From contig CAWBQO010000001.1 in NCBI GenBank assembly GCA_963790965.1, positions 372,001 to 436,000 on the forward strand: a stretch of 64,000 nt of DNA, read 5' to 3'. The position numbers were made by a program, and so were the translations under genes. Shown here piece after piece: positions 34,629 to 43,237 of the stretch. Under the pieces are notes generated by a model. That model was given only the letters and a program-made list of their open reading frames with translations, was not told the DNA's origin and did not search any database. The stretch comes from CAWBQO01 sp963790965 (GTDB lineage Bacteria > Bacteroidota > Rhodothermia > Rhodothermales > DASSAV01). Positions within the stretch are counted from its first letter, which is position 1; the number at the start of each line of letters is the position of its first letter.

Positions 34629-36726
34629 TTAAACCTCTTGGGTTTAGGGTTGTGAACGGCAGGCACTCCGGCCTGCTTGTGGAATCATCCCGGACCGTCC
34701 GGGATGCTTTGCCTGACACCCTTCTCCCCGGTTCCTCCGCGTCCTTCCCTTGCGGGATCTTCGCGTAGGCCGGGCTTTCAGATGCCGGCGTGTATCGCTT
34801 GTTCGTCCAGAACGCAAGGGCAGCATACGCAGCCAGGCGCCACAGTCCTTTTCCGTTCAGGCGATGCAGTTCGTCAAAAAGAGAATGAGCTTCTTCGGTG
34901 TCCGACGTGGTTGAACCAGGGAGCGGCAGATCCAGTGCCTTTTTCAAAGCAACCTTCTCGGCAAGTGCCATCCTGCGGGCCACATGGAACGTCATATTTC
35001 CTTTACTCGTCCGGAACCGTATCTCGTCCGGCACTATCCCTAACATAGCACGGCGCATGACAATCCGGGTCCAACCTTTGGCGCAACTCTGGTGCGCCGA
35101 AAGGCGCATCATATACTCCACAAGGCGCACATCCATGTACGGATGGATTACGGAAACGCCCAGCAGCGCGCCAAAATGCTCGGCTCCCTCCAGGGTGAGG
35201 GCCATGCCTCCGTTCATAAGCGCCGCGCACTGCGGCTCGCGCACCGCCGCCGTCGCCGAGGCGGCCGGCGCAGCCACTTTCTCACCCCGATCTCCCCCGC
35301 GCACACCGCGCACGATGCTGCGGCGCAGCTCGCGGTAAAGCGCCGTCCGCGAAATCGGTAGATGACGCGCTATCGCCCCCGCGGCCTTGTAGAACGCGAG
35401 GTGCCTTCGTCCGAGCGCCAGACGGTGCAGGGCAGGACCCGCGTAGCGAAGAACGATCTCGCGCGGCGTGCCGAGCGTGGCAAGCACATCGTGCGCGCCC
35501 TTCGCGTCCCGGTGGCGGCCGTAGAGAAGCGCCGCCTCTCGTCCGAAATCCTCCCACTGTCCGGTCTCGGCATAATGGGTGAGGATCTGCATTCCGTGCC
35601 CCACCGTGGAGTCGCCGTCGATTCCCGTCAGCAGCACACCGGCACCACTCGCGGCGGCGGCCTTGTAGGTGTGCCAGGTCATGTAATAGTTGCCCACCAG
35701 CCAGCAGCCCTGATCCAAATGCTCGCAGATCTCGGGCAAGGTCGACATCGGCCCGTGCTCGGTCATGTCGAGGAACGTCGGATCGAGGCCGCCCTCACGA
35801 ACAACTTGATCAATAAACTGCCGCTCGTCTGAAGGCGACTCGGGGAAGACCATCGAGACGGTCTGCATCGGTCCCTCGCCACGCTCCTTTTTCAAATCGC
35901 GTGCAAGGCAGGCAACGAACGTCGAGTCGAGTCCGCCACTCAGTTCGGAGGCCACCGGCACGGCTGCGCGCATCCGGCAGTCCACGGCCTGCTTCAGCAG
36001 CTCGCGAAAGCGGTCGGCATACTGCTCATCGGTCCACCCGGTAAGCTCCTCGCCGACCTGGAGCGTCCAGTATCGCTTCTTCTCAAATCGATCTCGGCTC
36101 AGCGTAAGCGAATGCGCAGCGGGAAGCCGCAAGATGCCGTCAAACTCCGTGACTTCCTTATCATCGAACAGGCCGACGAGGTAGTCGGCAATGCGGCCTT
36201 CGTCGAACCGCGCGGGCACGTCCTCGAGCGCGTGCAGCGCCTTGATCTCCGACGCGAACGCGAATAGCTCGCCATCTTTGTGGTAATAGTAGAAGGGCCG
36301 CACGCCGAAGTGGTCTCGGGCGCAGAAAAGCTTCTCCTCGCGGGCGTCCCAGATGGCAAAGACGAAGTCCCCAAGGAAGTGGTCGACGCAGCGCTCGCCC
36401 CAGTGCTCATAGGCGCGAAGGATGAGGTCACTGTCCGCCACCTCGGACACGTCCTCTATCCCGAGCGCGCCGAAGAGTTCGTCCCGGTTGTCGAGCCTGG
36501 CATCGGCGGTGATCGCGAGGGTGCCGGCGGCGGACCGAGCCGGCAACTTCTCGTGCAGCGACTCGGGGGTAGTGTGGAGCATTCCGTGGCCGAGGCCGAC
36601 GGGGCCGTCGCAGAGCACGCCTTCGCCGTCGGGGCTGCGCCATGGCATCGCGTGAAGCATGGCGCGCACGCCTTCCTCACGGGCAGGCCGGCCGTCGAGG
36701 CGAAAAGTACCGACGATGGCGCTCAC
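34606..36726 (-). CDS. Asparagine-synthase-like macrolactam synthetase (lasso C type)
   Basis: A 706-residue AsnB homologue. The N-terminal Ntn-like domain starts MSAIVGTFRLDG and lacks the Cys after Met that Gln-dependent asparagine synthetases need, as in lasso cyclases. FGVRPFYYYHKDGELFAFAS EIKAL is conserved. The ATP-pyrophosphatase domain has SELSGGLDSTFVACLARD near residue 265. Such C proteins adenylate the ring Asp/Glu side chain and close the isopeptide bond. The conserved domain ends near residue 650 (AAYAALAFWTNKRYTPA). The remaining tail is low-complexity-like and runs over two hairpins into the precursor gene, so the true stop may have been lost. It starts 48 bp after the PqqD-like gene. 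Confidence 0.9.
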   Translation of the reverse strand: MSAIVGTFRLDGRPAREEGVRAMLHAMPWRSPDGEGVLCDGPVGLGHGMLHTTPESLHEKLPARSAAGTLAITADARLDNRDELFGALGIEDVSEVADSDLILRAYEHWGERCVDHFLGDFVFAIWDAREEKLFCARDHFGVRPFYYYHKDGELFAFASEIKALHALEDVPARFDEGRIADYLVGLFDDKEVTEFDGILRLPAAHSLTLSRDRFEKKRYWTLQVGEELTGWTDEQYADRFRELLKQAVDCRMRAAVPVASELSGGLDSTFVACLARDLKKERGEGPMQTVSMVFPESPSDERQFIDQVVREGGLDPTFLDMTEHGPMSTLPEICEHLDQGCWLVGNYYMTWHTYKAAAASGAGVLLTGIDGDSTVGHGMQILTHYAETGQWEDFGREAALLYGRHRDAKGAHDVLATLGTPREIVLRYAGPALHRLALGRRHLAFYKAAGAIARHLPISRTALYRELRRSIVRGVRGGDRGEKVAAPAASATAAVREPQCAALMNGGMALTLEGAEHFGALLGVSVIHPYMDVRLVEYMMRLSAHQSCAKGWTRIVMRRAMLGIVPDEIRFRTSKGNMTFHVARRMALAEKVALKKALDLPLPGSTTSDTEEAHSLFDELHRLNGKGLWRLAAYAALAFWTNKRYTPASESPAYAKIPQGKDAEEPGRRVSGKASRTVRDDSTSRPECLPFTTLNPRGLNEQVHST
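34659..34706. promoter_or_regulatory. Two hairpins upstream of precursor 1, inside the cyclase 3' end
   Basis: GCAGGC-ACTCCG-GCCTGC (34659-34676) and CATCCCGGAC-C-GTCCGGGATG (34686-34706; effective loop 3 nt). Both lie within the last 40 codons of the cyclase frame and 30-80 nt upstream of the precursor 1 start. They may protect or set the 5' end of an abundant precursor mRNA. Confidence 0.45.
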
Positions 36727-36774
36727 GGGCGGATTCTATCAAGGGGCACCGGGCAGAACCAGGCACCGGAGTTA

Positions 36775-37047
36775 CTACTGCTTCCGCTCAACGAGATCAT
36801 GATCGAGCAGCTGTTCCAGGAACTTGCCCGCATCCGTCTCAAGAAGGTCCCGGCCGACTTCGTACTGCCGCTCGAGTTCGTCCACGATGCTTTCGAGACT
36901 GCGCGGCTCCTGCACCAGCTCCCAGATGCGCGTCCCCACTTCGTTCACCCCGTAATACTGCCCTGTTTGCAGATCGAGAAGAACCGCTTCGCCGCCAACT
37001 TCAGCCACGGCCACGCGCGATGCAGCAGCCACAAAAACGTCATTCAT
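36775..37047 (-). CDS. PqqD-like RiPP recognition protein (lasso B1 type)
   Basis: A 90-residue PqqD/RRE-fold protein that binds the leader peptide and presents the precursor to the modifying enzymes. The ATG at 37047 was chosen (MNDVFVAAASRVAVAEVGGE); an upstream start at 37101 adds residues without homology. The three-strand, three-helix pattern is seen as AVLLDLQTGQYYGVNEVGTR IWELV, then SLESIVDELERQYEV and LLETDAGKFLEQLLDHDLV. In lasso systems this is a separate B1 protein or fused to the B2 protease. No B2 domain follows here, and none is found between 30.9 and 38.4 kb. Confidence 0.88.
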   Translation of the reverse strand: MNDVFVAAASRVAVAEVGGEAVLLDLQTGQYYGVNEVGTRIWELVQEPRSLESIVDELERQYEVGRDLLETDAGKFLEQLLDHDLVERKQ

Positions 37048-37215
37048 GCGCGTTCGGTCGGTGGCTTTTTTGCTCAAGGATACTTCGGACACTGGGTACA
37101 ATGCGGCAAGGGTGATCAGGACGCGGCGCGTCCATGTATAAGAGACTGCTTCGGTCTACGAAGGGAAAGTACCAACCCTGTGCAAGGTGTGCACGCAGCT
37201 TAGGACGCATAGATA

Positions 37216-37230
37216 TGCGCTTTTGGAGCA
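37216..37230. promoter_or_regulatory. Variant palindrome TGCGC-TTTTG-GAGCA
   Basis: One mismatch from the 15-mer at 21956 and 40260. It lies in the 232-bp gap between the nucleotidyltransferase and PqqD-like genes, 168 bp before the PqqD-like start. It may mark a promoter for the core RiPP genes. Confidence 0.35.
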
Positions 37231-37279
37231 ACAGGTTGCACGCCGGAGACCGATGATAGGCCGGAGCGATCTGCACAGG

Positions 37280-38401
37280 CTACGCCTCAGAAGTCTCGTG
37301 CAACCGGCGCTGCACGACGTACCACACGTAACGCAGCCGAGCCGCCGCGGTGTCATGGACGGCAAAGAAAAATCGCAACCGTTCGGCCGGGCGCAAAAAC
37401 TCCGTTCGCTCATGTAAAAGGTTGTCCATGATAGGCCCCGCCAGCCGGTTCACGGCACCGGCCGAACGGAGTCGTTCGCGGATTGCGCCGGGCAGTTCCG
37501 CGCCGACCACCTGCTGCGCAAGGGCCATGCCGAGGAGCAGCATCCTTTCGCTCGAGATCGAAGCCGCGAGGCGTAGCACTTTTTGCCAGTCCAAATCCGG
37601 ATTCGCACGGACGAACGCGGCAACGTCGCACATGTGCTTCATCTCTTGCCAGCGGTCCTTCGTCCCGTGCAGGCACAGCAGCACGATCATCACTTCCGGT
37701 GCTACGGTGCGTACGGTGGCACCACAGACGGTCTCGTCGCGCCCTTCCTCCCAGAGCGTCTGGAAAGGAGCGACGCCGGAGTAGCCGGTCGGCATGAGCC
37801 GCACGTGCGCGTCGATGCTCCAGCGGCGACCATCGTCGACGTAGGCGCACTGGCCCTCAACGCGGTATTTCCCGCTGCGGTCGTCCTCGGAAAGCTGATC
37901 GGCATACCGCCCGTAGCCGTCGGCGGTGATGACCTGGTGAAAACGCGGCACATCTTCCGACCGAATCAGCAGGTCGATGTCGCCGCTGACCCGAAGTGCG
38001 ATGTTGTCGTACACGGACGAGGCAAGCAGTGGCCCCTTGAAGGTGAGGGCCGGGATGTTCTGCTCCGACAGCGCCACGAGCAGCCGCTCAAGCTCCCTTA
38101 CCAGGGCCACATTCTGGCTGGCCACAGCGAAGCGGCGGCGGCGGCAGAAGTCGAGAAGGTCGGGCGGCAGGGCATCGCTCGTATGCTCGGCAAGCGCATG
38201 GCACACGAGCGGCAACACGCGGTGGTAGACCGCAAGGTCGAGCACCTTCTTCCAGTCCGGCCCCTCGCCTGCAAGCGCCTTCAGGCGCGCGGCGTCCGCC
38301 TCCACGACCACCGTGCGCACCGACTGCACGACGATCTGCACCTCGCGGGGGGCGAGGGCAAGGTCGGCCTCAAAGAGGCGAGTGGTGCGGTCGGTTTTCA
38401 T
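37280..38401 (-). CDS. Nucleotidyltransferase-family protein of the RiPP cluster
   Basis: A 373-residue member of the NTP_transf_5-type nucleotidyltransferases. The core has ALTFKGPLLASSVYDNIALR VSGDIDLLIR, with the G-S/D-x-D-like metal pair (SGDIDLL) near residue 141, and YRVEGQCAYVDDGRRWSIDA HVRL with a further conserved Asp. Members occur beside PqqD-like and HPr-kinase-like genes in lasso-type clusters such as paeninodin's, where they are thought to tailor the peptide; the reaction is not established. It is first in the minus-strand series, but separated from the PqqD-like gene by 232 bp. Length and ends look complete. Confidence 0.82.
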   Translation of the reverse strand: MKTDRTTRLFEADLALAPREVQIVVQSVRTVVVEADAARLKALAGEGPDWKKVLDLAVYHRVLPLVCHALAEHTSDALPPDLLDFCRRRRFAVASQNVALVRELERLLVALSEQNIPALTFKGPLLASSVYDNIALRVSGDIDLLIRSEDVPRFHQVITADGYGRYADQLSEDDRSGKYRVEGQCAYVDDGRRWSIDAHVRLMPTGYSGVAPFQTLWEEGRDETVCGATVRTVAPEVMIVLLCLHGTKDRWQEMKHMCDVAAFVRANPDLDWQKVLRLAASISSERMLLLGMALAQQVVGAELPGAIRERLRSAGAVNRLAGPIMDNLLHERTEFLRPAERLRFFFAVHDTAAARLRYVWYVVQRRLHETSEA

Positions 38402-38604
38402 AGGCCCGTTATCGGCGCTTGTGCCAAGAAGTCTGAGGCGATGCCGCCTCGCCTGGGAAAAATACGTCCCTTTGCCTTTGGATGCACAGGATCACGTGCG
38501 CACGCAGCCGCTTTTGCTGAGATTTGCTCGATAGTTGCGAAGGATTGCAGCGGAAACGAGTGTCTTGTGGTCATGCGTCCTCGCCGGAGGAGCCGCGCGC
38601 CGGA

Positions 38605-40161
38605 TCAGCGGGTCCAGAAGGCGGGGATAAAGAGCACCAGTACGGTGAAGATCTCCAGCCGCCCGGCCATCATGAGCATCGCCAGGAGCCACTTGCCCGC
38701 GACCGGCACGTGCGCGTAGTTCTCCGTTGGTCCGAACGATCCGAACGCCGGGCCGATGTTGCCGATGCTGGAGATCGTCGCGCCAAAAGCGCTCAGGAGG
38801 TCCAGCCCGACGAGCGCCATACCGGCAGTTCCAAGCGCGATAAGCGCAAAGTACAGGACGAAGAACGAAAGCACGTTTCGCATAACTTCCGGCGGCACGA
38901 CGCGCCCGGCCAGACGCACCGGCATGATCGCCTGCGGATGAACGAGCTGGCGCAGCTCCTTGTACGAGTTCTTCAGAATAAGGACGTGCCGGATGACCTT
39001 GATGCCCCCTCCCGTCGACCCCGCCATTCCGCCGACGAAGAAAAGGAGAAAAAGCGTTCCCACGGCGACGGGACTCCAAATCTCGTAGTCGGCGGTGCCG
39101 AAGCCGGTTGTGGTAATGATCGACACGGCCTGGAACGCGCCGTAGCGGAGCGCCTGAAGCACCGAGCCGTAGCCGGCGAAGTTCTCGACGAACGTCTCGG
39201 AGCGGGGCAGAATCGCCATGGCGGGTGCCCAGATGCCGACCGTGATCAACACCGTCGCCACGAGGGCGATGCCTATATATACGCGCAGTTCGGTGTCGCG
39301 CGCCACCGCGACGCCGCGGGCGTGCAGCAGGCGGTAATGAAGCGCGAAGTTCATCCCCGCAGCGAACATGAAGATTGTAATGACCCAGTCGACGTACATC
39401 GAGTCGAAGTCGGCGACGGAGCCATTGCGGGTCGAAAAGCCGCCGGTAGCCATGGTTGCGAACGCATGGTTAACGGCTTCAAAAAGACTCATGGCGGGCA
39501 GGAGCAAGAGCACCTCGGCAGCCGTCAGCCCCACGTAGAGGATCCAGAGCCGCTTGGCCGTCTCGCGAACCCGCGGCGTCAGCTTGTCCGCCGACGGACC
39601 CGGCACCTCCGCCTTGAAGAGCTGCATCCCCGCGACGCCGAGGACGGGCATAATGGCGAGCGTGAGCACGATGATACCCATGCCGCCGAGCCAGTGCGTG
39701 AGGCTCCGCCAGAACAGGTAGGCGTGGGGCACGTCTTCGATGGCGGGCGTGAAGATGCCGCCGAGGATGGTGGCCCCGGTGGTGGTAAAGCCGCTCATCG
39801 TCTCGAAGAAGGCGTCCGTGTAGCTGTGCAACACGCCGCCAAAGACGAACGGCAGCGCGCCGACCAGCGAGAGGACGAACCACGAGAGCGACACGATGGC
39901 GAAGCCCTCGCGTATCCGCAAGTCTTGCTCGTGCCGGTGATAGCCGCCGAAGCCGTACCACGCCGCGCCTCCGAGTGCAACCGAGAGCAGCGAGGCCGCT
40001 CCGAAGCTCCACCACGTCGGGTCACGGTATAGAAGCCCGACGCCCATAGGGGCGAGCAGAGAGAGTCCCATAAAGAAGAGCAGCGCGCCAAGCGTGCTCG
40101 CGACGGCCTTCATGTTTAACAGCATGGACCGAAGATACGAAGCAGGCACTCGTTTCCCCAC
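38605..40161 (-). CDS. trkH: TrkH-type potassium uptake channel subunit
   Basis: A 518-residue multipass membrane protein of the TrkH/KtrB family that conducts K+ with a TrkA/KtrA regulator. Four P-loop repeats are visible: TMSGFTTTGATIL, FATMATGGFSTRNGS, SIITTTGFGTADYEIW and ATISSIGNIGPAFGSFG, the last three with the selectivity-filter Gly. The middle segment GGMAGSTGGGIKVIRHVLI is the family intramembrane loop. Starts at 40161, 40125 or 40116 are possible; the last gives MKAVASTLGALLFF as the first helix. No trkA lies adjacent. The 15-nt palindrome at 40260 is about 100 bp upstream. Confidence 0.93.
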   Translation of the reverse strand: MGKRVPASYLRSMLLNMKAVASTLGALLFFMGLSLLAPMGVGLLYRDPTWWSFGAASLLSVALGGAAWYGFGGYHRHEQDLRIREGFAIVSLSWFVLSLVGALPFVFGGVLHSYTDAFFETMSGFTTTGATILGGIFTPAIEDVPHAYLFWRSLTHWLGGMGIIVLTLAIMPVLGVAGMQLFKAEVPGPSADKLTPRVRETAKRLWILYVGLTAAEVLLLLPAMSLFEAVNHAFATMATGGFSTRNGSVADFDSMYVDWVITIFMFAAGMNFALHYRLLHARGVAVARDTELRVYIGIALVATVLITVGIWAPAMAILPRSETFVENFAGYGSVLQALRYGAFQAVSIITTTGFGTADYEIWSPVAVGTLFLLFFVGGMAGSTGGGIKVIRHVLILKNSYKELRQLVHPQAIMPVRLAGRVVPPEVMRNVLSFFVLYFALIALGTAGMALVGLDLLSAFGATISSIGNIGPAFGSFGPTENYAHVPVAGKWLLAMLMMAGRLEIFTVLVLFIPAFWTR

Positions 40162-40607
40162 GTGCTCCGCCCGGCGTAGTCCGTCTCTGAGGCTCTTTTG
40201 GCAGATGCCGGCTGTGGTTGCTTGCGCGCATTCTGCTATTCACCGGCATAGCGGACGGATGCGCTTTTGGCGCAGGACGCATCTTGTAACGCGCGATTTC
40301 CGCCCGGCCGCGCCATGCTTTTATAGCCCCCTTGTTTTTGCTGTACATAAGCGCGTATTTGCACCGTTTGGAGGGCGCTGTTTCCCCCAGGAAGAAGCCC
40401 CGTTTGAGCGCGCTCATCTATTTGGAAGGGCTACCAAGTCGTTCCGGCAAATGCGCTTATGGATATTCGGAAGGGCTAACGTGCGCCAAAACTACCGGCG
40501 CGAAGCGTCAGAGGGAGGGGGGTCTTAACCGGGATGAGCGGTATCATGATGCTGTGATGAGGAGGCCGCCTCCGGCACTCAATCCACACCGAACTGATCT
40601 GAAGCCG
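40162..40607. other. Divergent promoter region trkH / WecA-like gene
   Basis: No gene is recognised here. It contains the palindrome TGCGCTTTTGGCGCA at 40260-40274 and a near-duplicate short direct repeat (TTTGGAAGGGCTA near 40423, TTCGGAAGGGCTA near 40466). The plus-strand open frame through it reads nothing recognisable before the transferase. Confidence 0.5.
40260..40274. promoter_or_regulatory. Palindrome TGCGC-TTTTG-GCGCA upstream of trkH
   Basis: Identical 15-mer to 21956-21970, at nearly the same distance (about 100 bp) from the minus-strand start it precedes. A shared regulator or a shared promoter architecture would explain this. Confidence 0.5.
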
Positions 40608-41822
40608 ATGCTCGTCGATATTACCTTTCTTCTTGCCGTCTTGCTGCTTGCCTTTGGCGTGACGGCCTTCCTCATCCCGGTGCTGCGTAACCACGCGGTT
40701 CGGCGCAACTGGGTTGACCGCCCGGACGCCATTCGCAAGCTTCACGCGCAGCCGATCCCCACGGTTGGCGGTTTCGCCATCGCAGCCGGTTTCGCAGCGG
40801 GCATCGCGGCCCTCTACGTCCTCTCGCAGTACTTCACCCTCCCCTTCCCCAAGCTTCCGGGCCTCGTCTGGGTAGGCGGCGGCATCATCGTAGCAACCGG
40901 CTTTGTGGATGATCTGAAAGGCATCTCCTTCAAAACGAAGTTCCTCGTCCAGATCATTGCCGCCTATATGCTGCTGCACGCCGGCCTTCGGATCGAGCTG
41001 AACAGCCTTCCTTTCGTCAACCTCTCGCCGCTGCAGGAATCGCTCTACTCGTTCCCGCTCACGCTGATCTGGATCGTCGGCGTCATCAACGCGGTCAACC
41101 TCATCGACGGGATCGACGGCCTTGCGGGCGGCGTCTCGCTCATCGCCTTCACGGCCCTTGCGGTTCTCTTCGGCCTCACGGGCAATATCACCCTCGCCAC
41201 GCTGGCCGTGCCGATCGCGGGTGCCCTGCTTGCCTTCCTGATCTTCAACTTCAACCCCGCGTCCATCTTCATGGGCGACACGGGCAGCCTCTTTCTCGGG
41301 TATATGCTCGCCGTCTTTAGCCTCAGCGGCAAGACGAGTGTTGATCCGGTCCTTGCCACCATCCTGCCCATTGCGGTACTTGGCCTCCCGATCCTCGACA
41401 CGACGCTCGCGATGGGCCGCCGGTTCGTTCACAAGAAGGCCATCTGCGCCCCGGACCGCGACCACATCCACCACCGGCTCTCCCAGCTCTTCTCGGTTCG
41501 CGTTGCAGTGCTCTGCCTCTACGCCGTTGCATTGGGCTTCTCCGGCCTCGCGGTCATTGCCGCTACCGTCGCGCTTCCGTACGCCTATCTGGTGGTCGGC
41601 ATCATGGCGATCCTTGCTACGGCGCTCGTAGGCACGCTCGGGTACTTCCAGCCGAGTGCGCCGCCGGAACCGGCACCGGTCGTGAAGCCACAGCCGGATC
41701 TGCGCCTCGCCGGGCATGGGGATGGGAGCGGCCGGCGCGAACCCGCGCTTTCGCCCGCCCCGCAATCCGAGATCGTCGTTACGCTCAGCGGACGCCAGAT
41801 CGGAGGCAGCACGCTCAACTAA
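40608..41822 (+). CDS. WecA/TagO-like polyprenyl-phosphate sugar-1-phosphate transferase
   Basis: A 404-residue membrane enzyme that starts surface-polymer synthesis by moving GlcNAc-1-P or a similar sugar phosphate from UDP-sugar to undecaprenyl phosphate. The ATG at 40608 was chosen because the first helix starts there (MLVDITFLLAVLLLAFGV); 40557 is an alternative. Hallmarks are RKLHAQPIPTVGGFAIA, IVATGFVDDLKGIS (metal-binding Asp pair), GVINAVNLIDGIDGLAGGVS, FNFNPASIFMGDTGSLFLGY and APDRDHIHHRL, the cytoplasmic HxHH motif. About ten membrane segments are present. A Pro/Ala-rich cytoplasmic tail ends the protein. It could supply the first sugar for the polymer built by the 1-21.9 kb locus, by inference. 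Confidence 0.92.
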   Translation: MLVDITFLLAVLLLAFGVTAFLIPVLRNHAVRRNWVDRPDAIRKLHAQPIPTVGGFAIAAGFAAGIAALYVLSQYFTLPFPKLPGLVWVGGGIIVATGFVDDLKGISFKTKFLVQIIAAYMLLHAGLRIELNSLPFVNLSPLQESLYSFPLTLIWIVGVINAVNLIDGIDGLAGGVSLIAFTALAVLFGLTGNITLATLAVPIAGALLAFLIFNFNPASIFMGDTGSLFLGYMLAVFSLSGKTSVDPVLATILPIAVLGLPILDTTLAMGRRFVHKKAICAPDRDHIHHRLSQLFSVRVAVLCLYAVALGFSGLAVIAATVALPYAYLVVGIMAILATALVGTLGYFQPSAPPEPAPVVKPQPDLRLAGHGDGSGRREPALSPAPQSEIVVTLSGRQIGGSTLN

Positions 41823-41846
41823 GCGGCTCCTTAAGTACGCTGCCCC

Positions 41847-41879
41847 ACGAGGCGGACCTGACACCGAGGTCCGCCTCGT
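41847..41879. terminator. Bidirectional hairpin between converging genes
   Basis: Perfect 13-bp stem ACGAGGCGGACCT (41847-41859) with AGGTCCGCCTCGT (41867-41879), loop GACACCG. It lies between the stop of the WecA-like gene and the stop of the convergent membrane protein gene, so it probably ends both transcripts despite weak T-tracts. Confidence 0.75.
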
Positions 41880-41901
41880 CGCGTTTCAGGCGCTCGGGTC
41901 C

Positions 41902-42414
41902 CTAAGCGCTCGGGCTGAGGCGGCGGCGAACATCGGAGAGCACCGCGCGGCTCGCCTCCAGCAACGCACCCTCCACCTCGATGCTCGCCGGAAGGGTGGC
42001 GTGCAGCGGGCGCAGCTGGTTGACGGCGTCTGCCGGGCGTCCGGCCTCGAGGTAAGAAAGCCCCAGCACGAAGCGCACCTGCATGTTGGAAGGTGCCATG
42101 TTTTCGGCCGCCTTCAGCAGGTCCATTCGCTCGGGGATGGGGCTACGGAGCGCCTCGTGGTAGATGGCCCACGCCTTTGTTTCTGGGAGCGCGGTCGTGT
42201 GAACGGCGATAGCGAAGGTAGAGAAGAGCAGAAACACAGATGCCGCCGGCTCCATGGCGAAGAAGATCACGCCGGCGAGTGCAGTGAGAATCATGGCGAG
42301 GCCGCCGAGCGGCGCTTCCTCTCGCATGAGAACGGGCACGTCGATGGGCGAAGGGGCCGGGCCGGCGTTACGAAGAGAAAGACCGGCAGGAAGAAACGAC
42401 ATGCGCTGGGGCAT
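41902..42414 (-). CDS. Small membrane protein with TPR-like C-terminus
   Basis: A 170-residue protein; start set at the ATG at 42414 (MPQRMSFLPAGLSLRNAGPA). Two adjacent hydrophobic segments (GLAMILTALAGVIFFAM, AASVFLLFSTFAIAVHTTAL, about residues 37-75) form a hairpin in the membrane. The C-terminal half (AWAIYHEALRSPIPERMDLL, ALGLSYLEAGRPADAVNQL-like) reads as one or two tetratricopeptide helices, usually protein-binding. I do not recognise a specific family. A sequence loosely related to the TGCGC palindrome (CCGCTTTTGCAAGGCGCA, near 42500) lies upstream. Otherwise nothing is seen in the 289-bp gap to the next gene. Confidence 0.7.
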   Translation of the reverse strand: MPQRMSFLPAGLSLRNAGPAPSPIDVPVLMREEAPLGGLAMILTALAGVIFFAMEPAASVFLLFSTFAIAVHTTALPETKAWAIYHEALRSPIPERMDLLKAAENMAPSNMQVRFVLGLSYLEAGRPADAVNQLRPLHATLPASIEVEGALLEASRAVLSDVRRRLSPSA

Positions 42415-42703
42415 TGAACCGCTCGGTTTGGCTATTTGGAAGGATTGCTGCTCGTCGTGGTGTGTTGAGCAAGCATCGAGCCAGTGCGGCGCACCCGTTC
42501 CGCTTTTGCAAGGCGCACGCCGCACACGCCGATGCTACAGGGTAGGTGCGCCAAATGCGACGGTGAAGCCCGCCGAAGCGCCCCCACAGGAGATAGCAAA
42601 ATTGCTTTAATTAAGCTGTAATGGAGAAATAGCCCGTCTTCGTTGCGAGCGGACTGCGCAACTGCCGCGCGCGCCGCTGCCCACCCGGCTGCTTCCACCA
42701 AAC

Positions 42704-42961
42704 ATGGATTGCCGAACCTTATCCGTCGAGAAGCTCATACGCCTTTCGATCAGTTATGGCCTGATAGAGGACTACCGAATGACGCCGACCCGCATTCGCC
42801 TCTTTACGGGGGGCCAGGAGATGATCTCCTGCGACCCGGAGGAGGCGCGTTTTTATCTGCAGGGCTTGATCATGGGAGGAACGGTAAAGGGCCGCTCCTT
42901 GCGCGAAGCCCGCGCGCCAATCAGGCCGCCGGGTTCGGGCGAGCCGAGGGCCGAAGAGTAG
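42704..42961 (+). CDS. Small unknown protein, paralog of 43238-43459
   Basis: An 85-residue soluble protein. Its core (EKLIRLSISYGLIEDYRMTP TRIRLFTGG, CDPEEARFYLQGLIMG) matches the neighbour at 43238 over nearly the whole length of the latter. The shared pattern is LIRxxxxxxLIxDYRxxPTRxxL, then DPEEARFYLxGLIxG. The remaining C-terminus is basic and Pro-rich. The fold may be a small beta-hairpin plus helix unit. No known family was recognised and there is no signal peptide. The two copies being consecutive on one strand points to tandem duplication followed by strong divergence. Confidence 0.75.
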   Translation: MDCRTLSVEKLIRLSISYGLIEDYRMTPTRIRLFTGGQEMISCDPEEARFYLQGLIMGGTVKGRSLREARAPIRPPGSGEPRAEE

Positions 42962-43086
42962 GCTTTCTTTTCATTCGATGCCACCGGTAGGTCTGAAGCG
43001 CACGCTCATTATTCAAAAGGAATTGGTTAACAAGCCTTGTTTTAAAAGCCGACTGGTAGCTACATTCAGCCAACATCCTTTTCGTC

Positions 43087-43108
43087 GAGAGAGAGAGAGA
43101 GAGAGAGA
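43087..43108. repeat. (GA)11 dinucleotide tract
   Basis: Eleven uninterrupted GA units in the gap between the two small paralogous genes, about 130 bp upstream of the second start. Such tracts are prone to slippage and may alter promoter spacing. Confidence 0.9.
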
Positions 43109-43237
43109 GGAAGTCCGCCGGTCTGATGAAGACGGAGCGGGCGAGACGCCGACACGGAAGGGTTTCCAGGCCGTCATGATCAAGAAGCTCAGGCCTTCGT
43201 GCCGCCGCTGCTCTACACCCCCACCCTGCGCCGCACT

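Noticed and set aside
37040..37276. Minus-strand frame between the nucleotidyltransferase and PqqD-like genes, considered as the missing B2 protein or a third precursor
   Set aside because: No transglutaminase Cys/His/Asp pattern and no lasso leader motif; overlaps the PqqD-like start.
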